This document shows, piece by piece, positions 41,145 to 51,183 of a stretch of 64,000 bases of DNA (position 1 is the first letter of the stretch; every line of letters starts with the position of its first letter). The stretch is taken from contig NZ_JAACFS010000013.1 of the NCBI RefSeq assembly GCF_029051645.1, positions 112,127 through 176,126 of the forward strand. The letters are read 5' to 3'. The stretch comes from Bradyrhizobium sp. CSA112 (GTDB lineage Bacteria > Pseudomonadota > Alphaproteobacteria > Rhizobiales > Xanthobacteraceae). Both the position numbers and the translations under genes were made by a program. Below the pieces are notes generated by a model. The model was not told the origin of the DNA. It did not search any database and saw only the letters and a list, made by a program, of their open reading frames with translations.

Positions 41145-41525
41145 TTGTCATCTGCTGCGCTACGATTAGAACTCGACAATCCGCAACCGCGTCGCCCGGC
41201 AGATTGCCCGGTCGAGGATTGGCTGGCCTTCCTGGGCCACCGGTGGAACGCACTTGTACTCTGGCACCTGAAGGACGGTTCGAAACGGCACGGAGAGTTG
41301 GCAGAGCTTCTACCGGGCGTATCTCCGAAGGTGCTTTCTGAGCGCTTGGATGGGCTTGAAGATCGAGGCTTGGTGCTGCGCTCCCCAACCGTCGCGTTCC
41401 CACGGCGCGTGACCTACTCGCTCTCCCTCAAGGGCACCGAGCTCCTAAGCATCCTCGATCGGCTCGAGCTTTGGTCACGCCGGAATGATCGAGCGGTTGC
41501 TCGGTCGCATGACCACGAAAGCTGA
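41145..41525 (+). CDS. HxlR-family transcriptional regulator
   Basis: A 126-residue winged-helix regulator with the HxlR pattern CPVEDWLAFLGHRWNALVLWHL...KRHGELAELLPGVSPKVLSERLDGLEDRGLV, including the N-terminal Cys typical of redox- or aldehyde-sensing members. The first possible start is a TTG at 41145 after GGAAGG. Probably represses the divergent NTF2-like gene. Confidence 0.9.
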   Translation: MSSAALRLELDNPQPRRPADCPVEDWLAFLGHRWNALVLWHLKDGSKRHGELAELLPGVSPKVLSERLDGLEDRGLVLRSPTVAFPRRVTYSLSLKGTELLSILDRLELWSRRNDRAVARSHDHES

Positions 41526-41689
41526 CGGAGTTAGCGTAGAATCGTGATCGCCCCGCACATCCGAAGCTTGGTCTCATGCATTACGGTGACACTGCCACCG
41601 TAGTCGGGTTCGTGTGTGAACAACGCCGCTACCCGTAGCCGCCGGGAGAATGTGGTCACGAATAAGATCCACGTAGCGGAGACGCGGAG

Positions 41690-42067
41690 ATGATCAGAAT
41701 TGGCTCAGTCGTGATCCATTGCCATGAGTTTGAGCGGATGGTCGCATTTTGGCAGGAGGCTTTGCAGTATATTCCGCGAGCGCCTGCGAGCGGTGGCTGG
41801 ATTGTCCTTTGTGATCCTGAAGGCCGTGGGCCCAATATATCGTTTCAGGCTCGCGATCGCCGCGGCTGGAGGAGAAGCTGGCTGCACTTGGACCTTTATA
41901 CCGAGCACCAGCGGGAAGAAGTTCGTCGCTTGCTGACGATCGGAGCGAAACAGTATCCGTGGCGGTATCCGCAAGATGCTGATTACGTGGTGTTACAGGA
42001 TCCGGACGGCAATCTTTTCTGTGTCGTGCAAAAGCCGAATGCCAAGCGTGAGGGAGAACCAGCTTGA
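41690..42067 (+). CDS. VOC-family protein (glyoxalase/bleomycin-resistance fold)
   Basis: A 125-residue protein with the VOC layout: IGSVVIHCHEFERMVAFWQEAL, a middle WLHLDLYTEHQREEVRRLLTIGA and the C-terminal VVLQDPDGNLFCVVQK. Candidate metal ligands are H10, H67 and the C-terminal Asp/Glu region. Substrate unknown. Confidence 0.88.
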   Translation: MIRIGSVVIHCHEFERMVAFWQEALQYIPRAPASGGWIVLCDPEGRGPNISFQARDRRGWRRSWLHLDLYTEHQREEVRRLLTIGAKQYPWRYPQDADYVVLQDPDGNLFCVVQKPNAKREGEPA

Positions 42068-42272
42068 CTGCCGCGGAGCTTGCCCGCGAGCGGGTCGATC
42101 CTACGGACCTTGGGCCAACGAGTCGGCATTACGGTGACGCTGACAACGTAATTCGATGACGGCATCGCACAGGCTCCAAGCCGCGATGGTAAGGCGCCGG
42201 AGAATCTATTTCCATCATCGTCCCGCCACCATCCGTTCAACCTCTATAGCAGGCACATCCGAGCGCCTTGCC

Positions 42273-44063
42273 TCACGCCTCCCGATACCAGCTAGCGAGC
42301 TGCCACAAATCGTTGTCCCAGCCCGAGATATGCGCGGTCAGCTTGTTGCCGAGCGCCGCGACCCGGGTCCGGGAGACGATGGGCTGGATGTAATTGTCTG
42401 TCACGACGAGGTCGTTGAGCCTGACGAACAGCGCCGCGCGCTTCACCGCGTCGAGCTCCCGTTCGGCCTGCTTGTAGGTCTCGTCGTATTCCTTGCTTTG
42501 CCAGCGCGAGACATTGCGCCCCTGCCACTTGTTTTCCTTGTTCGCCACCTGCCACGATAAATACTGGTTCATGAAGAACTGCGGATCGGCCTGCGGCATG
42601 GTGGTGTTGTACATCTGCGCGTCGCAATAGAAATGCGTGTAGGTGTCGGGATTGGCGGCGTCGGAGGAGAAGAACACCGATCCCACCACTGACTTCAGTT
42701 CGACGTCGATGCCCGCTTTCTGGCACGCCTGCTTGACGATGGCCTGGGTCTTCTGCCTGGGCGCATTGATCGAGGTCTGGAATACGAACTTCAGCGGCTT
42801 GCCGTCCTTGGCGCGGATGCCGTCGCCGCCCTTTTTCCAGCCGGCCGCCTCGAGGATCTGGTTGGCCTTCTCGATGTTGAATTCGAATTTGGTGTTTTTC
42901 GACCGGAAGCGTTCCGGGTTGTTGAGGAAGTTCGCGGTGGCGCGCGCCGTGCGGCCATAGATGAATTTCTCGATCGACGCGCGATCGATCAGGAGATTGA
43001 CGGCCTGGCGCACGGCCGGATCGCTGAACAGCGGATGTTTGGTCTTTATGCTGGCGCGCTCGCCGTCGATCTCGACCGCGGGATCGGTCGAATTGAGCTG
43101 CATGAATTCGACGTTGCCTGACGGGGTGATGTTCACCCTGCCCTTTCCAGCGGCTTCCAGCTTCAGCAGGATGTCCTCTTCGACCAGCATGTTCCAGGCA
43201 TAGTCGTATTCGCCGGTCTGCAGCACCGCGCGCGCCGCCGACACCGCGTCGCCGCCGCCCTTGACCTCCACCTCATCGAACTGCGGCCGGTTGGCGACGT
43301 GGTAGTTGGGATTGATCTTGCCGCGGAGCATGTCGCCCGGCTTGAAATCCACGAACAGATAAGGGCCGGTGCCGACCGGCTTCAGATTGTGCGGCGCCTC
43401 GCGCGACCTGGCACCGACATAATCCTCGAACAGGTGCTTCGGGATGATCATGCCGTAATTGCCGACAAAGGCATCGGCCCAGAACGGCGTCGGCTTGGCA
43501 AAGGTGAGGCGGACGGTGAAGTCGTCGATCTTCTCGACCGTGATATCCTTGTAGTTGGCAATCGAGACCGCCGCGGTCTCCGGCGTTTTGGCATATTCCC
43601 AGGTGAAGACGACATCGTCGGCCGTGAACGGCATGCCGTCATGCCATTTGACGCCGCGTTTCAGCTTCCAGACCACCGAGCGGCCGTCTTCGGCCAATCC
43701 ATGATTCTCCTTGCTCGGAATCTCGGCGGCGAGGATCGGTACCAAATTGCCGTCGCCATCCCATCCCGCCAGCGGCTCGTAAAAGATCCGGCAGCCTTCC
43801 TGGTCCTTGGTGCCGACGGCGAAATGGGGATTGAGCAGGGTGATGGCCTGCCAATACATCAGCTTCAGCACGCCGCCGCCGCCGGCCTTGGTCGGCTTGT
43901 AGGGAAGCGCGGTCGCAGCCATCGCGACCCCGGACTGGCTCAGCATCATCCCGGCCATCGGCGCCGTAAGGCCGATGGCGATCATTCGCTGGACAAAGGC
44001 CCGCCGCGACAACCGGCCGGTCTTGACGTCTGCAATCAGGTCTCGAAGTTCCCGTTCTTTCAT
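42273..44063 (-). CDS. Peptide/nickel-type ABC transporter substrate-binding protein (SBP_bac_5)
   Basis: A 596-residue family-5 solute-binding protein. The N-terminus LSRRAFVQRMIAIGLTAPMAG suggests Tat export. Typical segments are WKLKRGVKWHDGMPFTADDVVFTWEY, VGTGPYLFVDFKPGD and PLFSDPAVRQAVNLLIDRASI. No permease or ATPase genes are adjacent, so it is an orphan or its partners lie elsewhere. The gaps on both sides (44064-44224, 42068-42272) hold nothing clear. Confidence 0.93.
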   Translation of the reverse strand: MKERELRDLIADVKTGRLSRRAFVQRMIAIGLTAPMAGMMLSQSGVAMAATALPYKPTKAGGGGVLKLMYWQAITLLNPHFAVGTKDQEGCRIFYEPLAGWDGDGNLVPILAAEIPSKENHGLAEDGRSVVWKLKRGVKWHDGMPFTADDVVFTWEYAKTPETAAVSIANYKDITVEKIDDFTVRLTFAKPTPFWADAFVGNYGMIIPKHLFEDYVGARSREAPHNLKPVGTGPYLFVDFKPGDMLRGKINPNYHVANRPQFDEVEVKGGGDAVSAARAVLQTGEYDYAWNMLVEEDILLKLEAAGKGRVNITPSGNVEFMQLNSTDPAVEIDGERASIKTKHPLFSDPAVRQAVNLLIDRASIEKFIYGRTARATANFLNNPERFRSKNTKFEFNIEKANQILEAAGWKKGGDGIRAKDGKPLKFVFQTSINAPRQKTQAIVKQACQKAGIDVELKSVVGSVFFSSDAANPDTYTHFYCDAQMYNTTMPQADPQFFMNQYLSWQVANKENKWQGRNVSRWQSKEYDETYKQAERELDAVKRAALFVRLNDLVVTDNYIQPIVSRTRVAALGNKLTAHISGWDNDLWQLASWYREA

Positions 44064-44224
44064 GGGGCCCGCTCCTTAACTGTGCTGAATGTCTCGTCAC
44101 GCTCGATGCAGGAAATGGATCAGGTCGGCGCGAACCTGTCAAAGCAGGATCCCGGCCTTCCGGTCACGCCACGCCAAACGCAGCGTACAACGCGGCGTAT
44201 AGAAGTTTGCAGGCAACCGCTGCT

Positions 44225-45421
44225 CTAACGCGCATAGCCGAGGGTGCCACAGGTGTTCGGCGGCTGCGCCTCGGCGAACCGGTCACCGAGCCAGTTGACG
44301 GCGGCGCGAGTACTGGCCTGCGCCGCACGGCCATGGCCTATGTTGGGCATGACCAACATTTCGACATTGCTGCCTGCCTTGCAGAGTTCTGCGGCATATG
44401 TGTGTGTTACCTCGGGGCGAACGACGGCATCCTTGTCGCCTTGCGCCAGGAAAACGGGAATTTCAGGCGGCAAGGACCCAGGTGTGTTCTTTGCGAGCAA
44501 GGAGCGCCACGGTTCGATCTCGGCAGGGCTCTTCACCGCCAGGAAGTATTGTTCGAGCGGCTTTTCCGTACGTTGTCGGATAAAAAGGTCAAGCGGGCCT
44601 TCGATGCATTCCTGAGCAAGGCGATTGATCGTCGGAATGGCGCGTCGATCGACAATTTTGTCCATCGGAGCGCCGTACACGCGCTGCCATGACCAGAGCG
44701 TCATAGCCGTGATGTTCTTGCCGCCAGCGGTATCGATATCGTCGGTCATAAGCTTGGCAAGATCGGTGGCGGGTGCGGCCGCAGCCACGCCAAGAAGCCT
44801 CAGGTCCGGCGCGTAGGACTTGGCAATCATACCGGTGAAGAGAGCGGCCTGACCTCCTTGCGAATGACCCCATACGACGAAACGAGTACCGCCGCCGGCA
44901 CCAGGCATGGTACTCGCTACCCGCACCGAATCGATGACCGCGCGCGCCTCGCTTGTGCCGACGAGATAAGGATGCGGTCCCGGCGTTCCCAACCCCGGAT
45001 AATCGGTCGCTGCCACGACATAGCCGCGTTCCACCATCGACCGCAGCCCCTGGATCTGCTGAAACACGAAGATCGCTAGCGACGGCGCGCATCGTGGAAC
45101 GATTCCTGTCGTCGGGTGCGCCCAGGCGACGATCGGCCGACCGCCTGGCGGAGACGGCCCTTGCGGGACAACCACAATACCTGAGACCAGGATCGGCTTG
45201 TCATCGAGCCCCGTTGAGCGATAGAGAACGCGATAGGTTGCGGCGCCAAACGGCGCACCGGTCATGATCTCCCGTCGAACAAGGCTGCCGGGTGGCCCGG
45301 CGGCCGCGGACGCAGGTGCCTGGTAAAACGAAGTCTGCCCAGCCGCCATGCCGGCACCACCAACAAGCGCCCAGGCTGCGAAAGCGAAAATGCCTGCTAG
45401 GTTGGATCTCCGGGCGCTCAT
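44225..45421 (-). CDS. Secreted lipase-like alpha/beta hydrolase
   Basis: A 398-residue protein with a signal peptide (IFAFAAWALVGGAGMAAGQ). The nucleophile motif is GHSQGG in RFVVWGHSQGGQAALF; an acid strand FLAQGDKDAVVRPEVTH and C-terminal NIGHGRAAQ supply Asp and His. The layout (IVAWAHPTTGIVPRCAPS; DYPGLGTPGPHPYL) fits the secretory lipase (LIP) family. ATG 45421 lies 4 bp after the DUF4403 stop, so the two are one operon. Confidence 0.9.
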   Translation of the reverse strand: MSARRSNLAGIFAFAAWALVGGAGMAAGQTSFYQAPASAAAGPPGSLVRREIMTGAPFGAATYRVLYRSTGLDDKPILVSGIVVVPQGPSPPGGRPIVAWAHPTTGIVPRCAPSLAIFVFQQIQGLRSMVERGYVVAATDYPGLGTPGPHPYLVGTSEARAVIDSVRVASTMPGAGGGTRFVVWGHSQGGQAALFTGMIAKSYAPDLRLLGVAAAAPATDLAKLMTDDIDTAGGKNITAMTLWSWQRVYGAPMDKIVDRRAIPTINRLAQECIEGPLDLFIRQRTEKPLEQYFLAVKSPAEIEPWRSLLAKNTPGSLPPEIPVFLAQGDKDAVVRPEVTHTYAAELCKAGSNVEMLVMPNIGHGRAAQASTRAAVNWLGDRFAEAQPPNTCGTLGYAR

Positions 45422-45425
45422 TGGG

Positions 45426-46868
45426 CTACAAGCCGTATAGGATCTTGAGCTCACCGCTTGCATGGATCAGGATCATCGGCCCGTCGGCGAGCAGCGAGAT
45501 GTTGTCGAGTTTCGCGGAAGTGAGATGACCCTCCATGCGAAAGCCGTTCTTCAGCGGTCGTGTCAGCTTTTCGTTGGCTGCATTGAGCAAGTTATCATAG
45601 GCGATGCCATAGCTCACGCCGCCTTGCTCCTGCAATTGCGTGAGTAGTTGGTCATCGCCCAATAGCTGTCGGATCCTGTCCTTGATCGTATCGCTAGCGG
45701 CAAGCTCGGCCAATCCGATCGTCTTCTTGTCGGTATCGACACGGGGCTTGCCGGACAGGTAAATCCATTCACCCGCGGCAGGGTCGGGTTCGGAGTCCGC
45801 AGCTATGCGCAGGCCAACAACGAGCCTGCCGGCGGATGGATATACCTGAACATCGCGAATAGCATTGTTCTTTGGCAGCGCCGAGATCGCCTTCTCGATC
45901 CCGGTGCGTAACGTGTCGTAGCTGATGCGAACCGGCAAAATGATATCGAAGCTGCCGGGTGCACTGACATCGGTGCCGAGCGATGGCAACGCCGTAGGCG
46001 AGGCCGCGGGCGGCGCTGCGCCGATAACGGTCTCGGCCGTTCCGGCGAGTTCGAGCGTGCCGGACAGCGTCTTTGAGCTTGCGCGGACGCCTGCGAACGC
46101 GGCTGCCTCGGGCTTTAACTGCAGCCAGGTTGGAGGTTCGGCGGAAAGCCTAATGGGTTCGAAGGCCTGAGCCCAGGCCTTTGCGGCCTTATCCCGCAAA
46201 TCGATACGTCGGGCTGCCGCGATCGCGCGCGATCGAACGCGATTGAGCTGGGTCTTGATCCGGGGCTCGGCATATTCAGCAAGCGGGATGTCGCGACCCA
46301 ACACGTGAAGATATGGCGGCTCGCTCCATCGAAAGGAATCGCTGAAATTGAGGTCGAGCGACCAGTCCTTGCGCAATTGCGGCCGCGCTTCGACCTCGAC
46401 GGTTGCGGCCGCTTCCGTCTCTCCGTGAATGCGGGCAGTAAACCGGTTGGCACCCTGTCCCTCCGCCACCCCGCGTATGGAGACGGCCCCGAACACTCGG
46501 TCGCCTCGCCCGTAAAGCGAGACACCGCTGGTTCTTTCCACATAGCCCCAGATATCGCAATTCGCGCTGACCTGGAATCCCAGTACCCGCCGCCGTACGC
46601 AGTTGATCCGCTCGTCAATCGTTGCCAGCCGTTTCGGAATATCGCGCTCGATGGCTGCTGCTAACGCAGGCAGACCAAACTCGATCGTTGCCGAGATCCG
46701 CGACTGTGTCCGCATAACCGGCGCGGCGTCTGCGTTGGGGGGCGGCTTCTCGGTCGCCGCGCCGGTTGACACGAAGAACACCAAGCCAAGCACACCGCCG
46801 CAGAAGCGGACGCAATGGCTGGAACAACCCAGAAAAGTCCTGCCGCGTGTATCAGCTGAATCGGCCAT
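45426..46868 (-). CDS. DUF4403 family envelope protein
   Basis: A 480-residue protein with a membrane anchor or signal (about 15-38) and two repeated halves of beta-rich lipid-binding-like character (ISATIEFGLPALAAAIERDIPKRL; FDIILPVRISYDTLRTGIEKAISALPK). The pattern fits DUF4403. ATG 46868 is preferred to a GTG nine bases upstream. Function unknown; co-transcribed with the lipase-like gene. Confidence 0.82.
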   Translation of the reverse strand: MADSADTRGRTFLGCSSHCVRFCGGVLGLVFFVSTGAATEKPPPNADAAPVMRTQSRISATIEFGLPALAAAIERDIPKRLATIDERINCVRRRVLGFQVSANCDIWGYVERTSGVSLYGRGDRVFGAVSIRGVAEGQGANRFTARIHGETEAAATVEVEARPQLRKDWSLDLNFSDSFRWSEPPYLHVLGRDIPLAEYAEPRIKTQLNRVRSRAIAAARRIDLRDKAAKAWAQAFEPIRLSAEPPTWLQLKPEAAAFAGVRASSKTLSGTLELAGTAETVIGAAPPAASPTALPSLGTDVSAPGSFDIILPVRISYDTLRTGIEKAISALPKNNAIRDVQVYPSAGRLVVGLRIAADSEPDPAAGEWIYLSGKPRVDTDKKTIGLAELAASDTIKDRIRQLLGDDQLLTQLQEQGGVSYGIAYDNLLNAANEKLTRPLKNGFRMEGHLTSAKLDNISLLADGPMILIHASGELKILYGL

Positions 46869-47182
46869 GCCCGCCACCGCAGTTCACAGACGACATGCCG
46901 TATTTCCCGGCGCCTGAGCTTAAGGACTTGCGTAACGTCGCGCAACTAGAGGCTGCTTCACCGCGCGGCTGTCGCTGCGGTGCGGAAGTAAAAAATGGCT
47001 CGCTTCATGGCACCGGCGCCGGAGGCATATCCACTATTGACCACGCAACGAATGCGCAATGTCGCGCGCCAGCGGCGGCGGGACCGATCAGCGCGGTGAG
47101 CCTAGCAGCGATGCCCCTCACGTTCATCGACGGCCGCGACGCCACTCGCTTGCCAACGCACCCCGCGCCGGCAATCTCACCC
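46869..47182. other. Intergenic stretch without recognised features
   Basis: The 314 bp between the DUF4403 start and the end of the next gene contain no supportable ORF, box or clear hairpin. Confidence 0.5.
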
Positions 47183-49150
47183 TCACTTCTTCCCGAACGC
47201 GCTGAGCAGTCCGCCCAGCACCTTCGATGCGATTCCGCCCAGCGCGCCGAAGCCGCCGGTGGCGCCGATCACGCCGGTGATGATCGGAATCAATGTCGCC
47301 AGTGTCGAGCCTGAAACCGGCGCGGTTGTGGCGGGCGCCTGACCGGCGATCGCTCCCAGATTGAAGGGTAAACTGAGAACGCCCATCGACTGCAGCAGCG
47401 TAACGATGCCGAGCGCGCCGGTAGAGAGCTGCACACTCGGCCGCGACATGGCTGGCGCAACCGGCTCGGGCGGGGCATCCGGCTTCTCGGTGCCCGGGAA
47501 CGGCTTGCCGGTCAGCCGCTCATAGAGCATCGGCAGCAACACCGTGATGGGATCGACCGGCGCCGCGGCGGCGCCCGGGTGCAGCGGCAGAATCGGTTGC
47601 GAGACGACCGGCGCCGGGACGGTGTTGACCGGCTGCGCGAGCACCGGCGCGTTCGCGATCGGCGTGACCGCCGGCGTCGTCAGTGGCTTGCCTGTCGCGA
47701 GCACGGTCAGAAGCTGCGTGATATCGAGTTGTTTGCCGGTAAGCGCCGACTGCAGAATCAGAGGCAGCAGCAGTTCGAGGCCTTGGCCCGGCTTGGCAGG
47801 ATCGGCGGCCATCGGTTTCTCCTTCGATAGCAACATGAGAATGAGCGGGAGCAGTTGCTGCATGTCGAGCGCGGGCGGGCCAGCGACCGCCCCCGTCTCC
47901 GCGACCGCGACGACAGGCTTGACCGCCTCGGCCCCGAGCGACACGCCGAGCGCCGCCGCCGTCTCCGGCCCGACCGCGCCATCGACCACCATGCCCTCGG
48001 CTTCCTGGAAACGCAGCACGGCCGCTTGCGTATTCAGCCCAAACTCGCCGTCGATCAAACCGGGATCGAAGCCCTTGGCGGCCAGCGCCGCCTGGATGCG
48101 CGCAACGACGGCCATGTCCATGTTCGGCGCGTCGACCTCATAGATGATTGCGGGCGAGACGACCTTGATCGGGGCCGCGGCGTCATAGGAGATGCCGGGA
48201 ATGAGAATGCCGGTGTGCCATCCGCGGCCATGCACGGTATCGGCCACCACGCCGTAGCGCCGCCCCTTGGCCTCGATAGTGCCACCGGCGCCGTCGCATA
48301 CCGCAATGTGGCCCATCTTGCCCGGACCCGGTGGATAGCGAAGCACGATGCCACCGGCAGTCGCCGCCGCCTCCTCCACCGAAACGCGCTTGCCGAGCCG
48401 CTCGAGGTCGGCCTTCCAGGCGCCCGTATAGGCATCGGCCTTGGCTGGCGGCGCCGTGTTGTCAACGCAGCCGTAAAGCATGCCGGCTTCCTGATAGACC
48501 AGCCACGAGACGAACTCGGCACAATCCCACGGGCCGTGCCAATGCGGGTCGTCCTTCGGTATCTGCGTGTTGACGTATTGCTCTCCGATATGCGCGCGGG
48601 CGCGCTGTACCAGACCCGCACCCGAAGGCGCACCGCTCGCGGGCGGCTGGACAACGGCTACAGCGGGCAGACCATCGAAGAAAGCGTCGGCGCTACCGGC
48701 CTTGTACATGCGGTGCGCCTGTCGCCACTGCTCCTCGGTGAGGTTATTGCCCTTGCCCGACTCGCGGCCTGCAATGGCCTTCAGCAAGGCAATCGCCTGC
48801 ACGGGATCGTCGACTATTTCCTTGGTCAGTATGGCGTTCGGATCATAGCCGGGCACGCCAAAGCCGTGCGCGCCGGTCCACTTTGTTCCGGCCTCGCCGA
48901 TCCGCATGCCGACATAGCTGCGCGACAAGAGATCGAAGTTCGAGGCGGCGCCGTTCACCGGCGAGGGAAAGCGCGCGATCTTGTGGCCGCCCCCGATGAT
49001 GCCATAGCCGGTCTGGCCGAAACGCGCGGCGCGTGCGCTGGGATATTGTGCGCCGGGATTGTTATAGCGGAACGATGCGACCTCGCTGCCTGCGACGTCG
49101 TCGCGGTTATCAGCGGTTGAGGGGTCGGTAGACCTTCCGATTTGAGCCAT
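47183..49150 (-). CDS. Modular protein with amidase/NlpC-CHAP-like and peptidoglycan-binding domains
   Basis: A 655-residue protein from ATG 49150 (strong GGGGGA upstream; the frame is open to 49300). First domain, about 1-170: SFRYNNPGAQYPSARAARFGQ and FPSPVNGAASNFDLL. Second, about 175-330: RAHIGEQYVNTQIPKDD..HGPWDCAEFVSWLVYQ, a Cys-peptidase-like motif with later GHIAVCDGAGG. Third, about 345-400: a PG_binding_1 repeat (IQAALAAKGFDPGLIDGEFGLNTQAAVLRFQ). The remainder is Pro/Leu-rich and hydrophobic. It probably acts on or docks to cell wall; no signal peptide is obvious, which recalls phage or gene-transfer-agent-type lysins. Confidence 0.75.
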   Translation of the reverse strand: MAQIGRSTDPSTADNRDDVAGSEVASFRYNNPGAQYPSARAARFGQTGYGIIGGGHKIARFPSPVNGAASNFDLLSRSYVGMRIGEAGTKWTGAHGFGVPGYDPNAILTKEIVDDPVQAIALLKAIAGRESGKGNNLTEEQWRQAHRMYKAGSADAFFDGLPAVAVVQPPASGAPSGAGLVQRARAHIGEQYVNTQIPKDDPHWHGPWDCAEFVSWLVYQEAGMLYGCVDNTAPPAKADAYTGAWKADLERLGKRVSVEEAAATAGGIVLRYPPGPGKMGHIAVCDGAGGTIEAKGRRYGVVADTVHGRGWHTGILIPGISYDAAAPIKVVSPAIIYEVDAPNMDMAVVARIQAALAAKGFDPGLIDGEFGLNTQAAVLRFQEAEGMVVDGAVGPETAAALGVSLGAEAVKPVVAVAETGAVAGPPALDMQQLLPLILMLLSKEKPMAADPAKPGQGLELLLPLILQSALTGKQLDITQLLTVLATGKPLTTPAVTPIANAPVLAQPVNTVPAPVVSQPILPLHPGAAAAPVDPITVLLPMLYERLTGKPFPGTEKPDAPPEPVAPAMSRPSVQLSTGALGIVTLLQSMGVLSLPFNLGAIAGQAPATTAPVSGSTLATLIPIITGVIGATGGFGALGGIASKVLGGLLSAFGKK

Positions 49151-49595
49151 AGCGCGTTCCCCCGTTGGTGTGCCTGTTGCCGGTTTCCTCTTCGCCGATC
49201 GCTGCGTCCTCGACCTCGGTTTGCTGCTCATACGCCGGCCCATTTGTCCGGCAGAGCCGGACGCCTGTCGATGCAGTTCGCGACCTGCGTTTTCATGCAC
49301 GAAAGCCCGATCGTCGCGGCCGGTGACAACCAGCCGATGACGCTGTCCTCAGTATCGATATTCGTTTTGCCAGCCGAAGGATCACTACTCGCGGCGAGCT
49401 GTGAGAGCCTACAGCGTCCAGTAGTATTCATGTGTGAGGTAGCTAACAGTTGTGATGCTGGATCGGCGAATTAGTTCCGCCATGGCCTCACCTGCAATTG
49501 AGTACATCGGCACCGCGTTCCGGAGTTGTTGCATTGACCGGGCACACCTTTGTTACGACCATCAATGATCCAGCTACTCCAGCTCAGGAGTTCTC
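49151..49595. other. Intergenic stretch without recognised features
   Basis: The region before the Kelch gene holds the alternative upstream starts of the peptidoglycan protein (to 49300) and otherwise no supportable element. Confidence 0.45.
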
Positions 49596-50759
49596 ATGTC
49601 TTCATCCGATCCGCCGCGTCTGAACAGGAGAGCTTTCGTTGCCGCGGCTGCTGGCGCGGCGGTCGGTTGCGCGCCGGCGCTGGCCCAGCATGCGGGGCAT
49701 GGCACTCAGTCAGGCACAGCCCTGCCTGAAGCGGCGCCCTCCGCCGACCCGTACGCCAGACTCCAGGGCGGCACGCCGCATCACCTCACGACCGAGCAGA
49801 TTGCTCAGCGAAAAGTGGAAAGCCCCGCACCGAAGGGCCCGCAGGGACGCTGGAATCCCAAGGCGGCGTTGCCGCTGCCGCGAAGTGAAATGGCCTGGGC
49901 CACGGCCTGGGCCGGGCGCATGCATATTGTCGGCGGCTATGGCGAGGGACGCGTCGACCGCGCCTATCACCATGTTTACGATCCCAGGGACGACCGGTGG
50001 TTCAACGCCGCGCCATTGCCGCGCGGCGCCAACCACGTCGCCGTCGTAGCAGATGCCGGCCGGGTCTACGCGCTTGGCGGCTTCATCGAGCAGAATCGCA
50101 ATCCGGATCCGAATGCGTTTTTCTACGACGTGGCTGCGGACAAGTGGACGACCATCGCGCCACTCTCACGTCCGCGCGGTGCTGCCGCAGCCGTCGCGCT
50201 TGACGGAAAGATACATCTGATCGGCGGCGCCGGCGCTCCCACCAACGAGCGCGCCAGCGTCGGCTGGCACGAGGTCTATGATCCGCAAACCGACAGGTGG
50301 GAGATCCGAAAAGCGCTCCCCGCCGCGCGCGACCATGTCGGAGCTGTCGCCCATAACGGCATGATCCATATCATCGGCGGCCGCTTCAACACCTTTGAAT
50401 ACAACACCGATCTTCATCACGTTTATCTGCCCGTATCAGACACATGGAAGGAGCGCGCGCCGCTGCCTACCGCGCGTTCCGGCCATGGCCTCGTCGTCTA
50501 CCGCGACCGGCTGTTCGCGATGGGCGGCGAATACGGCGTGCAGGACAGAGGTCAGATAACGCAAGGCGCCGTTTTCGGTCAGATGGAGAGTTATGATCCC
50601 CAGGCGAACACCTGGCAGTCTCACGCGCCGATGACGACGCCGAGGCACGCGGTGGGCGCCACCACCATTGGCGATGCCATCTACGTTGCGGGTGGAGGAG
50701 CCGTGACCGGCGGGGCGGTCCAGTCGTCTGTGCACGAAGCGTTTACGCTGGCCGTTTGA
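49596..50759 (+). CDS. Tat-exported Kelch-repeat protein
   Basis: A 387-residue protein. Twin-arginine signal NRRAFVAAAAGAAVGC at the N-terminus, a His-rich linker, then about six Kelch blades (MHIVGGYGEGRVDRAYHHVYDPRDDRWFNAAPLPRG; VYALGGF; IHLIGGAG; IHIIGGRFNTFEYNTDLHHVY; LFAMGGEYG; IYVAGGG). Forms a beta-propeller in the periplasm; galactose-oxidase-like or sialate-mutarotase-like roles are possible but no active-site motif is certain. CAGGAG before ATG 49596. Confidence 0.92.
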   Translation: MSSSDPPRLNRRAFVAAAAGAAVGCAPALAQHAGHGTQSGTALPEAAPSADPYARLQGGTPHHLTTEQIAQRKVESPAPKGPQGRWNPKAALPLPRSEMAWATAWAGRMHIVGGYGEGRVDRAYHHVYDPRDDRWFNAAPLPRGANHVAVVADAGRVYALGGFIEQNRNPDPNAFFYDVAADKWTTIAPLSRPRGAAAAVALDGKIHLIGGAGAPTNERASVGWHEVYDPQTDRWEIRKALPAARDHVGAVAHNGMIHIIGGRFNTFEYNTDLHHVYLPVSDTWKERAPLPTARSGHGLVVYRDRLFAMGGEYGVQDRGQITQGAVFGQMESYDPQANTWQSHAPMTTPRHAVGATTIGDAIYVAGGGAVTGGAVQSSVHEAFTLAV

Positions 50760-50816
50760 CTACGTGCGACGGCGGATTACGCCTTCGGCGCTCCAATCCG
50801 CCCTACGCGCCCCGGC

Positions 50817-51017
50817 TCAGCCTTTAAGCGCAACGGCTCCCTCTCCGCTGATCGCGCGGTCCAGGGCGTCGATCAGCATCTGAATCTCGATGAACTTGTT
50901 GCGAGCCCGCTCGGCCCTGTCGCGGTCGAAAGGCGCGGCCAGCACCTTCGCATGCGCGTCCCTGTCCTCGATCATCCGCGCACGGGCTTTGTTCAGCGTT
51001 TCAAGTCGCTCGCTCAT
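50817..51017 (-). CDS. Small helical hypothetical protein
   Basis: A 66-residue, strongly helical charged protein (RLETLNKARARMIEDRDAHAKVLAAPF; AERARNKFIEIQMLIDALDRAI). Probably a short coiled coil. Convergent with the Kelch gene. Function unknown. Confidence 0.7.
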   Translation of the reverse strand: MSERLETLNKARARMIEDRDAHAKVLAAPFDRDRAERARNKFIEIQMLIDALDRAISGEGAVALKG

Positions 51018-51183
51018 TATGGGCTTCTTTCATCAGAGGGATTGGCGCCACGCTGTCAGCGCGAATCTCAGGGTATACCGATCCCACCACTGATGCCATC
51101 GATCAATGGCGCGCTGTAATTAATCGAACAAGAAGCACCTACGAGTCTGAAACCTTGTGGCACGGCTGGCGGCAACGCGTCGA

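Noticed and set aside
47855..49120. Long plus-strand open frame (421 codons) opposite the peptidoglycan-binding protein gene
   Set aside because: It is antisense to a gene with clear domains, has Arg/His-rich unnatural composition and no ribosome-binding site; long antisense frames are common at this GC content.
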